In this document: positions 37,400 to 45,781 of the stretch, one piece after another
How positions within the stretch are numbered: the stretch's first letter is position 1
How the letters are laid out: every line of letters starts with the position of its first letter
Assembly (NCBI GenBank): GCA_944326035.1
Contig: CALVCS010000003.1
Location: 329,466-393,465, forward strand
Direction: 5' to 3'
DNA length: 64,000 bases
DNA from: an uncultured Alistipes sp.
GTDB taxonomy: Bacteria > Bacteroidota > Bacteroidia > Bacteroidales > Rikenellaceae
Translations under genes and position numbers: made by a program
Notes under the pieces: model-generated
Database searches by the model: none
Told to the model about the DNA's origin: nothing
Seen by the model: only the letters and a program-made list of their open reading frames with translations

Positions 37400-38653
37400 C
37401 TATTCGGGCTTCAGCAAGCCTTTGAGATAGAGTCTCAACAGGTTGAGGGTAAAGGATGAGGCTCGCTGAATGTTTTCCGACCGTAGGGAGGAGAAGCGCC
37501 GTTTAAAGGCATAGACTCCGTTCGGGGTGGCCAGCGCCATCCAGACCGTTCCGACCGGTTTTTCGGGCGACCCTCCGTCGGGACCGGCGACCCCGGTCGT
37601 CGAGAGGCCGTAGGTGGCTCCGGTGGCCCGGCGGACGCCTTCGGCCATCTGTTCGGCTACAATTCGGCTGACAGCTCCCTCACGGGCCAGCGCTTGAGAA
37701 TCGACGCCTAAAACGGCGGTTTTCACCTCATTGGCATAGGAAACGACCCCTCCGCGGAAATAGGCGGAGGCGCCGGCATGCGCCGTGAAACGGTGGGCGA
37801 TGTTGCCTCCGGTGCACGACTCTGCGGTAGCGACGCTCTCCTGATGTTCGATCAGCAGGGCTCCGGTCGCCTCTTCCAGCGAGGTCTCTCCATAGCCGAC
37901 GATATACGCGGGGATCAGCTTTTCGAGGCGGGCGAATTGTTCGTCGATTTCGGCCGCGGCGTGCGGATCGTCGGTTTCGTACACCGACAACCGTAAGCGG
38001 ATGCCCAGGGCGCTGGGCAGGTAGGCCAGATGCAGATGAGGGGGCAGGGCCGCTTCCCAAGGTGCGATGGTTTCGGCCAGCATCGATTCGGCCAATCCGA
38101 AGGTGATGGCGGTTTTGTGGAGGTTACGGGGCAGGGCGAAATGGGCCTGCAGACGGGGCAGCACTTCGTTTTTGATCAGCTCTTTCATCTCGAAAGGAAC
38201 GCCGGGCAGCGAGATCAATACTTTCCCGTCGAGGTCGAACCACATGCCGGGGGCGGTGCCGTTGCGGTTGGGCAGCATGGTGCATTCGTCCGGTAACAGG
38301 GCCTGTGATTGATTGAGTTCGTTGAATACCAGCCCGCGGGCTTCGATCATCTCTTTCACCCATCGAAATGCCTCTTCGTTGCGGACCAGCTTCATGGAAA
38401 ACATATCGGCTAAGGTTCGCTTGGTGATATCGTCTTTGGTGGGGCCCAGACCGCCGGTGGTCAAGACCAGTTCGGCACGTGTCAAGGCGTTTCGGATAGC
38501 CTGTTCGATCTCCTGTGCCCGGTCGGCGACGGAAACAATGCGGCCGATACGGATCCCGGCATCGCCTAACGTACGGCCCAGCCAGGCGGAATTGGTGTCG
38601 ACGATTTGTCCGATGAGGATCTCATCGCCGATGGTAATGATTTCTGCAACCAT
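37400..38653 (-). CDS. cinA: CinA-family protein with nicotinamide-nucleotide amidase domain
   Basis: The 417-residue protein has an N-terminal MoCF-like domain (EIITIGDEILIGQIVDTNSAWL, TTGGLGPTKDDITK) and a C-terminal PncC domain (VATAESCTGGNIAHRFT, with the catalytic Ser and Lys region, then STTGVAGPDGGSPEKPVG). In related proteins the first half hydrolyses ADP-ribose and the second deamidates nicotinamide mononucleotide in pyridine-nucleotide recycling. It lies 48 nt downstream of pyrD. Domain order and length are standard. Confidence 0.95.
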   Translation of the reverse strand: MVAEIITIGDEILIGQIVDTNSAWLGRTLGDAGIRIGRIVSVADRAQEIEQAIRNALTRAELVLTTGGLGPTKDDITKRTLADMFSMKLVRNEEAFRWVKEMIEARGLVFNELNQSQALLPDECTMLPNRNGTAPGMWFDLDGKVLISLPGVPFEMKELIKNEVLPRLQAHFALPRNLHKTAITFGLAESMLAETIAPWEAALPPHLHLAYLPSALGIRLRLSVYETDDPHAAAEIDEQFARLEKLIPAYIVGYGETSLEEATGALLIEHQESVATAESCTGGNIAHRFTAHAGASAYFRGGVVSYANEVKTAVLGVDSQALAREGAVSRIVAEQMAEGVRRATGATYGLSTTGVAGPDGGSPEKPVGTVWMALATPNGVYAFKRRFSSLRSENIQRASSFTLNLLRLYLKGLLKPE

Positions 38654-38701
38654 GTTTCTTGATTTTAGGGTAAAAAAAAGAGGCGCCGGGCCCCTTCTTA
38701 T

Positions 38702-40156
38702 TTATGCTTCTGGTTTATGGTCGGTAGGTGTGGGTTGGGTCGGATCCGGGGCCTCCGGAGCCTCTGGAGCAGATGGCTCGGGGGTGAGTGCCGTGGAGGT
38801 CGGCTCGCCCGATGTGTTGGAGGTTTCGGCAGGTGTGTTGGTGGCTTCGATCGCTAACGAGGTGTCTGCCATGGGGGACTTCGACGTCTGGGGTATTTCT
38901 GTCGGTTTCTCGGAGACGGCCGTTGCATCCGTTCCTTCGGAGGGTAGGGCGTCAACCGTTCCCGTTGTCCCGGTCGATGCGTGCATTTCCGTCGTTTTTG
39001 TCGCTTGAGACGAGAGGGTTGCTTCGCTCTCCGCGGCTTCCGTCCTCTGGGTTTCCGGGGCTTTGGTTGTTTTAGCCTCTTGGATGGTGGCGGCTTGTTC
39101 AGCGCGTTGCTTGAGTCGTTTGCAAATTTTGCGGACAAAACCGGGACCGTTGTAGATGAAGCCGGTATACACTTGAATGAGGCAGGCACCGGCATCCAGC
39201 ATGGCTAGGGCATCGTCGGGGGTCATGATACCGCCCACGCCGATAATCGGGAAATTGCCCTGCGTTTTTTCGTGAATATAACGGACGATTTCTAAGGAGC
39301 GTTTCGTGAGGGGTTTGCCGCTCAAACCGCCTTTGCCGATATGTTCGATGACCTCGGGCGAGGTTTGCAGGCCTTCCCGAGAGGTGGTGGTGTTGGTGGC
39401 GACGATGCCGTCGATGCCGCATTCCATCATGACGTCGATCATATCGTCGATCTGCGCTTGCGTCAGGTCGGGCGATATCTTCAGTAAAATGGGTCGATAT
39501 TGGTTTTGGCCCCGACGGAACTCAACCAGGCCGCGCAGAATCTGGTGCAGGTTGTCTTTGTCCTGAAGGTGGGCCAGGTTGGCGACGTTGGGACAACTGA
39601 CATTGATGACGAAATAGTTGACATATTCGTACAGCCGGCGGAACAGCCGCAGATAGTCGGCCGGTGCGGCTTCGTTGGGGGTCAGGGTGTTTTTGCCGAG
39701 ATTCCCGCCCAACAAGGTGGTAGGTTTGTGTCGATAGGGGTCGTACCAATTACGGCGCCGCAGGTTGCGTACGGCATTTTCCAGACCGTGGTTGTTGAAA
39801 CCCATGCGATTGATGAGCGCCTGATCTTTCGGCAGCCGGAAGAGACGCGGTCGGGGATTGCCCGGTTGCGGTTTCGGGGTGATCGTGCCCACTTCCACAA
39901 ACCCAAAGCCCAAGGCCGCGATTTCATCATACACTTCGGCGTCCTTGTCGAACCCGGCCGCCAGCCCGATGGGGTTCGGGAAACGCAGACCGAAGACTTC
40001 GCGTTCGAGCGAGGGGTGACGTACCGTAAAACAGGCTCTCATCAACAAACGGCCTCCCGGAATGTAGTGGATGATCCTTAACATCCCTACAATCAGATGG
40101 TGAATGGTTTCGGGTGCGATCTTGAACAGCAGCGGACGAAGTAGATGTTTATACAT
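38702..40156 (-). CDS. pyrD: Quinone-dependent dihydroorotate dehydrogenase with long Thr/Glu/Pro-rich tail
   Basis: The first 350 residues or so are a complete class 2 enzyme: a hydrophobic N-terminal helix, PNPIGLAAGFDKDAEVYD for FMN and substrate binding, NRMGFNNHG, INVSCPN, and IGVGGIMTPDDALAMLDAGA near the end. It oxidises dihydroorotate to orotate with quinone as acceptor. After residue 355 the chain continues for about 130 residues of almost only Ala, Thr, Glu, Pro, Ser and Lys with no aromatic residue, which is not part of the family. The tail looks disordered; its origin and role are unknown. Confidence 0.92.
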   Translation of the reverse strand: MYKHLLRPLLFKIAPETIHHLIVGMLRIIHYIPGGRLLMRACFTVRHPSLEREVFGLRFPNPIGLAAGFDKDAEVYDEIAALGFGFVEVGTITPKPQPGNPRPRLFRLPKDQALINRMGFNNHGLENAVRNLRRRNWYDPYRHKPTTLLGGNLGKNTLTPNEAAPADYLRLFRRLYEYVNYFVINVSCPNVANLAHLQDKDNLHQILRGLVEFRRGQNQYRPILLKISPDLTQAQIDDMIDVMMECGIDGIVATNTTTSREGLQTSPEVIEHIGKGGLSGKPLTKRSLEIVRYIHEKTQGNFPIIGVGGIMTPDDALAMLDAGACLIQVYTGFIYNGPGFVRKICKRLKQRAEQAATIQEAKTTKAPETQRTEAAESEATLSSQATKTTEMHASTGTTGTVDALPSEGTDATAVSEKPTEIPQTSKSPMADTSLAIEATNTPAETSNTSGEPTSTALTPEPSAPEAPEAPDPTQPTPTDHKPEA

Positions 40157-40670
40157 GCCTGAAGGGTTCTGGTGGATACGCTCAATGGGAAACCGTCGAA
40201 AATTGCCTGTAGCTTCATGTGGCCGACTGTGATTTCATGCGGCCGCTTGTGTCCCTCTCAGCCGACCTATGGGTGCCGTTATAACCTGTGGCCCTGTTAG
40301 CTGACCTATGGATGCCGTCACAACCTGTGGCCTGTTAGCGTCCCTATGGGTACAACTTGCGGTCCTGTCGCAACCTTCGGTCCTGTCGATCGATCTGTGG
40401 GTGCTGTCAACCAGCCATTGGTTTCTTGCCGTCAACCCATGCCTCCTTGTAGTCAAACAGGAACTCCTTTCAGTCTACCTGTTACTTTATGCAGTGCACC
40501 TCGGGTTTCGTCGACCAACGGGTGGCTACCGTTGGCAAATCTGCGGTTTCTGTCGGCAAAGGTAATAATAATTTTTTGGCTTTGTGTCGCATGGGGTGCG
40601 GATCGCCTGATGATGAGTCTCTTTGCCGCTCATCTGCTGTGCCTCCGAACCCGGTCAATGAGCCGGTCGT
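40157..40670. other. Gene-free stretch with tandem ~40-bp repeat
   Basis: Between pyrD and pdxB lie two adjacent copies of a unit of about 39-40 bp (40261-40300 and 40301-40338) sharing GACCTATGG, TGCCGT, AACCTGTGGCC and TGTTAG, with degenerate partial copies on both sides up to about 40440. A reverse TACCTTTG box (40557-40564) could drive pyrD but has no clear -33 element. No gene is supported. Confidence 0.6.
40261..40338. repeat. Two tandem copies of a ~40-bp unit
   Basis: Copy 1 (40261-40300) and copy 2 (40301-40338) differ by a few substitutions and a one- to two-base gap. Decayed fragments of the unit (CCTATGGGT, GGTCCTGTCG) flank them. Confidence 0.7.
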
Positions 40671-41711
40671 TTAGAAGAACTCGGTTCGATAGTCGTAATG
40701 GTTACGCCACTCTTCGAACGCGCCCGGATGGGTTTTCAGAAAACGGGAGTGGCGTTCGATATCGAAATAGGCCGGCATGGTGTCGTTTAACGTTTCCCAG
40801 CTGAGGGTCGTATCCGGACGCGTCGGATGGACTTCGCTGGGATACCACCCCTGCAGAGGAAGCGAAAAGTGACGACTGATGGCCTCGACTACATCGGCTG
40901 TGCCGGCCGCTTTCCCCTGTCGGCTGTATCCGGCGATGTGGGGGGTGGCGAAGGTGACGTTTTGGAGCAGTTCCCGATTGATATTGGGTTCGTGGTTCCA
41001 GGTGTCGATGACACTACGCGTGACGATGCCTTGACGGATTGCCTGCAAGAGAGCCTCGTCGTCGAGAACCGCCCCCCGGGACGAGTTGATGAAGATCGAT
41101 CCGGGCTTCATCTGGGCAAAAAAGGCTTCGGAGGCCATGCCTCGGGTTCGGTCGGGGCCGGATTCGATCAGAGGGGTGTGCAGCGTGACGATATCGCATT
41201 GAGGCAACATCTCTTCCAACGGCAGGTAGGGTAAGGTGGGATTGTCGCGTTTCTTGGGGGGATCACACCCCAATACCCGAAAACCGAAATGTTCCCCATA
41301 TTGATAGATAAGGGAGCCGACGTTTCCTACTCCGACGACCCCTAAGGTTTTTTCGGCGGGCGTCCAGCCCTCTTCGCGGGCCAGGGTGGAGAGAGCCCCC
41401 ATGACATATTGCAAAACGGCCCGGGCGTTGCAGCCGGCAGCGGTGGCCACTTCGATGCCGTGTTGGGCACAGTACGCCAGGTCGATGTGATCGTGTCCGA
41501 TGGTGGCTGTAGCGATCATCTCGACGGAGGAGCCCTCCAGAAGCTGGCGGTCGCAACGGGTGCGGGTACGCGTAATGATGACCTGGGCGTCGCGCACGTC
41601 GTCCGGGGTGATGGCGCTGCCTTTCAGGTAGCGCATGTGGGCGTAGGGTTCCAAGACCCCTTTCAGATAGGGAATGTCGCAATCGGCTACGATGCGAAGC
41701 AATTTATTCAT
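40671..41711 (-). CDS. pdxB: Erythronate-4-phosphate dehydrogenase
   Basis: From ATG 41711 the protein has 346 residues and begins MNKLLRIVADCDIPYLKG. It oxidises 4-phosphoerythronate in the DXP-dependent pyridoxal phosphate pathway. The NAD-binding GVGNVGSLIYQYGEHFG, HTPLIESGPDRTRGM, INSSRGAVLDDEAL and ATPHIAGYSRQGKAAGT are all typical of PdxB, and the C-terminal dimerisation domain is present. The open frame extends 80 codons further upstream to 41951, but that part is arginine-rich, non-homologous and includes a hairpin, so I exclude it. Confidence 0.93.
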   Translation of the reverse strand: MNKLLRIVADCDIPYLKGVLEPYAHMRYLKGSAITPDDVRDAQVIITRTRTRCDRQLLEGSSVEMIATATIGHDHIDLAYCAQHGIEVATAAGCNARAVLQYVMGALSTLAREEGWTPAEKTLGVVGVGNVGSLIYQYGEHFGFRVLGCDPPKKRDNPTLPYLPLEEMLPQCDIVTLHTPLIESGPDRTRGMASEAFFAQMKPGSIFINSSRGAVLDDEALLQAIRQGIVTRSVIDTWNHEPNINRELLQNVTFATPHIAGYSRQGKAAGTADVVEAISRHFSLPLQGWYPSEVHPTRPDTTLSWETLNDTMPAYFDIERHSRFLKTHPGAFEEWRNHYDYRTEFF

Positions 41712-42130
41712 GGTGTGTGTCAGTAAGATCGGTTGTCGGCAGAGCCGGAATAGGGACCTTATACGTCTGCGAGGGGAGCGTCGAGGGGGTCCGATCGTGG
41801 TTGGGCGACGCCGTAAATGTAAACATAACTTTTCGGATAGTGTTCGCTCGGGGGCGGGATTCTCGAAAAACCCCCGTTCTGTCGACCAAACGTCAGAACG
41901 GGGGACACCCAACTTAATGTATTGATTATGAAAATGGACTCCCGTCCTCATTCTCGCAACGATGGCGGGAATCTGTGGGTATAACGAGAATCGGGGGGCT
42001 TATATTGTGGGTGGGGCGTACGAAGCCTCCGAGCAGCACACAGACGATCGAGAAACCCGACCTTGGAGTGGGCCAGACTCGATGTATGCCGTAGAGGGTG
42101 ACGATTCCGACGGGATTCGGGTCGGAACGG
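41712..42130. other. Intergenic region between pdxB and the arginase-family gene
   Basis: Apart from the hairpin listed separately and the arginase promoter at its right end, I see no gene here. The region must also hold the pdxB promoter; I could not locate a clean -33/-7 pair for it. Confidence 0.4.
41866..41904 (-). terminator. Terminator-like hairpin in the pdxB leader
   Basis: Read on the reverse strand, CCCCCGTTCTG pairs with CAGAACGGGGG around an 11- to 12-nt loop and is followed by TTTTTC. It lies about 155 nt upstream of the pdxB ATG with no gene ending before it. It may be an attenuator or the 3' end of a small RNA. Confidence 0.6.
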
Positions 42131-42160
42131 TTGGAAAGCGACAAGTTTATGTTATCTTTG
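42131..42160 (+). promoter_or_regulatory. Promoter of the arginase-family gene
   Basis: TTG at 42131-42133 and TATCTTTG at 42153-42160 are 19 nt apart, a full consensus match 39 nt before the ATG. Confidence 0.7.
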
Positions 42161-42199
42161 CACGCAAATTGCTCTGTGAGCTATCAATAGGCGAAATGT

Positions 42200-43255
42200 A
42201 TGGAAAATACGATGCACTCCTTTCATCCCGATGACCCGGGGGTAGCCAATGGTCACTATTTCGGTTTGCCGTTTACGGCGGAGGAGTCGGAGTTGGTGTT
42301 GTTGTCGGTGCCCTGGGAGGTGACCACCTCGTATGGCAAGGGGACACTCCAGGCTCCGCAGGCCATTATGGATGCTTCGTTGCAGGTGGATCTCTATGAT
42401 TTGCACTATCCGGAAGGGTGGAAACGGGGCATCGGGACCCTCGAGGTCGATCGCAAATGGGCAACGCTCAGCGATCGGTTGCGGGGCGATGCCGAAGCGA
42501 TCATGGAAGAACTCGCGTGGGGCGGTTCGATCGATACCCCCTCCATGCAACGCAAGCTGCAACGTGTCAATGAAGGCTCGCAGCAGTTGAATGCGTATGT
42601 ATATGCGCAAGCGACGCAATGGCTCGATCGCGGAAAGATCGTCGGGCTGGTCGGTGGAGATCATAGTGTGCCGCTGGGGTTGATCCGGGCGGTGGCCGAA
42701 CGGCATCCGGGGGTGGGGGTCCTGCACGTCGATGCCCATGCCGATCTGCGAAAGGCCTATGAAGGATTTACCTATTCCCATGCTTCGATTATGTACAATG
42801 TGCTGCAAGAGGCGCCGGGGGTTTCGGGGCTGGTGCAGGTGGGAATACGCGATGTGGGCGAAGGCGAATGTCGCCTGGCCAGCGAAGACGATCGGATCCG
42901 CCAATTTACCGAAATCGCTTTAAGCGAGGCCGAATGCAGTGGCGAAAGTTGGCAGAGTGTCTGTCGGCGGATCATCGAAGCCTTACCGCAGAAGGTCTAC
43001 ATCAGTTTCGATATCGACGGGCTTTCACCCGATAATTGCCCCCACACGGGTACGCCGGTCCCGGGCGGGTTGAGTTTTCGTCAGGCGGTCTATTTGCTGG
43101 ATCGTTTGGCCTGTTCCGGCCGTCGGGTGGTGGGGTTCGATTTGTGTGAGGTCTCTCCTTCTCCGCAGGCCGGGGATGAATGGGATGCCAATGTGGGCGC
43201 TCGTATGTTATATAAATTGTGTAACTTTACCTTACTCTCTTCCCAACGCGGATAG
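42200..43255 (+). CDS. Arginase/agmatinase/formimidoylglutamase-family hydrolase
   Basis: The 351-residue protein has all three binuclear manganese motifs of the ureohydrolase family: GGDHSVPLGL, VDAHADLRKAYEGFTYSHAS and FDIDGLSPDNCPHTGTPVPGG. The family cleaves guanidino or formimino groups. The N terminus (HSFHPDDPGVANGHYFGLPFTAEES) is longer than in arginases and resembles Bacteroidota agmatinase-like proteins, but the substrate cannot be settled. It lies 68 nt upstream of nhaA on the same strand. Confidence 0.88.
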   Translation: MENTMHSFHPDDPGVANGHYFGLPFTAEESELVLLSVPWEVTTSYGKGTLQAPQAIMDASLQVDLYDLHYPEGWKRGIGTLEVDRKWATLSDRLRGDAEAIMEELAWGGSIDTPSMQRKLQRVNEGSQQLNAYVYAQATQWLDRGKIVGLVGGDHSVPLGLIRAVAERHPGVGVLHVDAHADLRKAYEGFTYSHASIMYNVLQEAPGVSGLVQVGIRDVGEGECRLASEDDRIRQFTEIALSEAECSGESWQSVCRRIIEALPQKVYISFDIDGLSPDNCPHTGTPVPGGLSFRQAVYLLDRLACSGRRVVGFDLCEVSPSPQAGDEWDANVGARMLYKLCNFTLLSSQRG

Positions 43256-43323
43256 GCCCGAATCCCGCATGCATCAACCGTACGATCCGGAGCGGGACCC
43301 CCGGATCGGCCATCGAACGCATT

Positions 43324-44679
43324 ATGACCCGAGAGACCAGTTTTAGTCGCCGACGGAGGTATTTTGTCTGGCGGGAGAAGCAGTATAAATTTTTGCACAG
43401 CCCGTGGGCGGGTGGTGTTGTTTTGGTGATTTTTGCCCTCATCGCCATGGTGTTGGCCAATCTCGAGGCGACCAAACATGCCTACCATACGATATTGACC
43501 ACCCCTCTGACGATCGGTTTCGAGGGGTTCCAGCTCAGCAAAAGTGTCGAGCATTGGATCAATGACGGTCTGATGGTACTCTTCTTTTTCTACGTGGGGC
43601 TGGAGATTAAGCGGGAGATTATCGCCGGACAATTGGCCAGTCTTAAACAAGCTGTCCTGCCCATTGCGGCCGCCATCGGAGGAATGATCGTGCCGGCCAT
43701 TCTCTATACGGCCGTCAATGCCGGCAATCCGTATGAAGCCGGGTGGGGGATCCCGATGGCGACGGATATCGCGTTTGCGATCGGCATTTTGTCGCTGTTG
43801 GGAAATCGGGTGCCAGTTTCGCTGAAAATTTTCCTGACGGCGCTGGCGATTGTGGACGATTTGGGGGCAATTCTGGTGATCGCGTTGTTCTACTCGTCGG
43901 AGATCAATTTCATGATGTTGATCGCGGCCGGAGGGGTGATGGCCTTTCTGATCCTGCTCAATCGACTGAATGTCTATTCGATGCGCTATTATATCATCCC
44001 CAGTGTGTTGCTGTGGATTCTGTTTCTCTATTCGGGGATCCATGCCACCATCGCCGGGGTATTGATCGCGATGACGCTGCCGGCTACCCCCCGTTTCTCG
44101 AAACCCTACTTCTTATATAAAACCAATTACTATCTCTCCGAATTCAAACACTACGATCGTCCCGGTGTGGAGGTTCTGGGGAATCCACGACTGGTCCGTA
44201 CACTGATGACCCAACGTCAGGTGGCGAGCAATGCCATCAGTCCGTTGCAGCGGTTGGAATATTCGCTGCATTTGCCGGTGTCGTTTTTCATTATGCCGGT
44301 GTTTGCGTTGGCCAATGCCGGCGTCGAAGTGGCCAATCTGGAGGATCTGCGGGTGTTGGCCAATCCGCAGGGGCTGGGTATTTTCCTGGGCCTGGTGCTT
44401 GGCAAGCCGCTGGGGATCTTTTTGCTGAGCTATTTGGTGGCCAAGATCGGCTGGGGACAGTTGCCTTCGGGCGCCTCTTGGAAGGCGTTGTGGGGCGTGG
44501 CCATGTTGGGCGGCATCGGGTTTACCATGTCGATCTTTATCGACAACCTGGCCTTCGATAATCCGGCTTATGTGGCGACCGGAAAGATTGCCATTCTGAT
44601 CGCTTCGTTTGCGGCGGCCCTTCTCGGCCTGTTGTTTATGCGGATGGTGTTGAGGCCTCGTCCGAAAAACGAGCGTTAA
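43324..44679 (+). CDS. nhaA: Na+/H+ antiporter NhaA
   Basis: The 451-residue membrane protein exports Na+ in exchange for protons. The sensor and transport motifs are present: GIPMATDIAFAIGILSLLG with the membrane aspartate region, and LAIVDDLGAILVIALFY with the two aspartates essential in E. coli NhaA. Two inserts make it about 60 residues longer than the E. coli protein: an N-terminal cytosolic stretch and a loop around FLYKTNYYLSEFKHYDR. It is probably co-transcribed with the arginase-family gene. Confidence 0.94.
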   Translation: MTRETSFSRRRRYFVWREKQYKFLHSPWAGGVVLVIFALIAMVLANLEATKHAYHTILTTPLTIGFEGFQLSKSVEHWINDGLMVLFFFYVGLEIKREIIAGQLASLKQAVLPIAAAIGGMIVPAILYTAVNAGNPYEAGWGIPMATDIAFAIGILSLLGNRVPVSLKIFLTALAIVDDLGAILVIALFYSSEINFMMLIAAGGVMAFLILLNRLNVYSMRYYIIPSVLLWILFLYSGIHATIAGVLIAMTLPATPRFSKPYFLYKTNYYLSEFKHYDRPGVEVLGNPRLVRTLMTQRQVASNAISPLQRLEYSLHLPVSFFIMPVFALANAGVEVANLEDLRVLANPQGLGIFLGLVLGKPLGIFLLSYLVAKIGWGQLPSGASWKALWGVAMLGGIGFTMSIFIDNLAFDNPAYVATGKIAILIASFAAALLGLLFMRMVLRPRPKNER

Positions 44680-44726
44680 AATGGCAAAATATTTGAAATA
44701 GAGAGCTATTATTTCCGTAAAATCTC

Positions 44727-44734
44727 TATTTTTG
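44727..44734 (+). promoter_or_regulatory. -7 box upstream of the FKBP lipoprotein gene
   Basis: TATTTTTG lies 74 nt before the ATG. The TTG expected about 19 nt further upstream is absent, so support is partial. Confidence 0.35.
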
Positions 44735-44808
44735 CACCGACTTCTGTCAAAACGATGAGAGTCGCACGATTTTTGTAGCAAATTATATTTACTCAATACA
44801 TAACGAAC

Positions 44809-45486
44809 ATGAAAAAGATGATCATTTTGGGTGCTGCAGTAGCTCTGATCATGAGCTCTTGCGGTGCCGGTTCCAGCATCAAATCGGAACAGGATTCGTT
44901 GGCCTATGCGCTGGGGATGGATTTCGGTAGCTGGTTGAAGACGGTAGACAGTACGATGGACCTGAATGTCGTTTCGGCTGGGGTGAAAGACGCCGTAGCC
45001 GGGAAAACGAAAATGGATCGCGATAGCGCCATGAATTTCATCCGGGAATATTTCTATATCCGCAAACCGGCTAAAGAAAAAGTCGCCAGCGAAAAATTCC
45101 TGCAGGACATCGAAGCCAACAATAAGAATGTAAAGAAAACCTCGTCAGGTTTGCTGTATGAAATCGTAACGCCGGGGGATACGATGAAACCGGCCGCTAA
45201 CGATCAGGTACGCGTGCTGTACGAAGGCAAACTGAAAAACGGGAAAGTATTCGATTCGACCTTCGAACGGGGCGATACGGCTCAGTTCGGTCTGAATCAG
45301 GTGATTCCCGGTTGGTCGGAAGGTCTGCAGCTGATCGGTAAAGGCGGTAAGATCAAATTGTGGATTCCGTCGGATCTGGCTTATGGTCAGCAAGGTGCCG
45401 GTAGTGCTATCGGTCCTAACGAAGCCTTGGCTTTCGAAGTGGAACTGATCGACATCATTCCGGCTGATTCGACCGCTAAGAAATAA
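44809..45486 (+). CDS. FKBP-type peptidyl-prolyl isomerase, lipoprotein (FkpA/Mip-like)
   Basis: The 225-residue protein begins with a lipoprotein signal (hydrophobic residues 5-14, then LIMSSC with the lipidated cysteine at about 17). An N-terminal helical dimerisation region (about 25-110) follows, then an FKBP domain with VLYEGKLKNGKVFDSTF and PSDLAYGQQGAGSAIGPNEALAFEVELI. It should help fold proteins in the periplasm. This is the second FKBP gene in the window; the SlyD-like one is cytosolic. Confidence 0.92.
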   Translation: MKKMIILGAAVALIMSSCGAGSSIKSEQDSLAYALGMDFGSWLKTVDSTMDLNVVSAGVKDAVAGKTKMDRDSAMNFIREYFYIRKPAKEKVASEKFLQDIEANNKNVKKTSSGLLYEIVTPGDTMKPAANDQVRVLYEGKLKNGKVFDSTFERGDTAQFGLNQVIPGWSEGLQLIGKGGKIKLWIPSDLAYGQQGAGSAIGPNEALAFEVELIDIIPADSTAKK

Positions 45487-45781
45487 GGGCGAGTCCGTCT
45501 CTAAAAGAGGCTGTTCTTTAGAGGGTCGGCCTTAAAAAAACATGACAGGAGCAATAACGTATAAAACGCACGGAGATAGTGTTTTGACGAAATTGTTTCG
45601 GAGGTAAATGAGCGGTTCTACCGCATGAAAAGGCAAAGTTCGGAAAGAGTTGCGTTACCAGATCGTTACCGCAGCTTTTTCCGGACTTCGTTTTTAATGG
45701 ATTGTTTTTCAGTTTCTTGCGTCGGATTTCACAACAACAAATAACTCTAATGAACGTATTAACAATAAAGTTTTTAGAGTT
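45487..45781. other. Left flank of the integrase island
   Basis: The region between the FKBP lipoprotein gene and the integrase should contain one attachment site if the island entered by site-specific recombination. I compared it by eye with 49270-49350 and found no convincing direct repeat. No gene is supported. Confidence 0.4.

Noticed and set aside
41712..41951. 80-codon N-terminal extension of pdxB
   Set aside because: Arginine-rich, non-homologous and containing the terminator-like hairpin; the family start is at 41711.
45487..45781. Direct repeat marking the left attachment site of the island
   Set aside because: Compared by eye with the right border; no match longer than a few bases could be supported.
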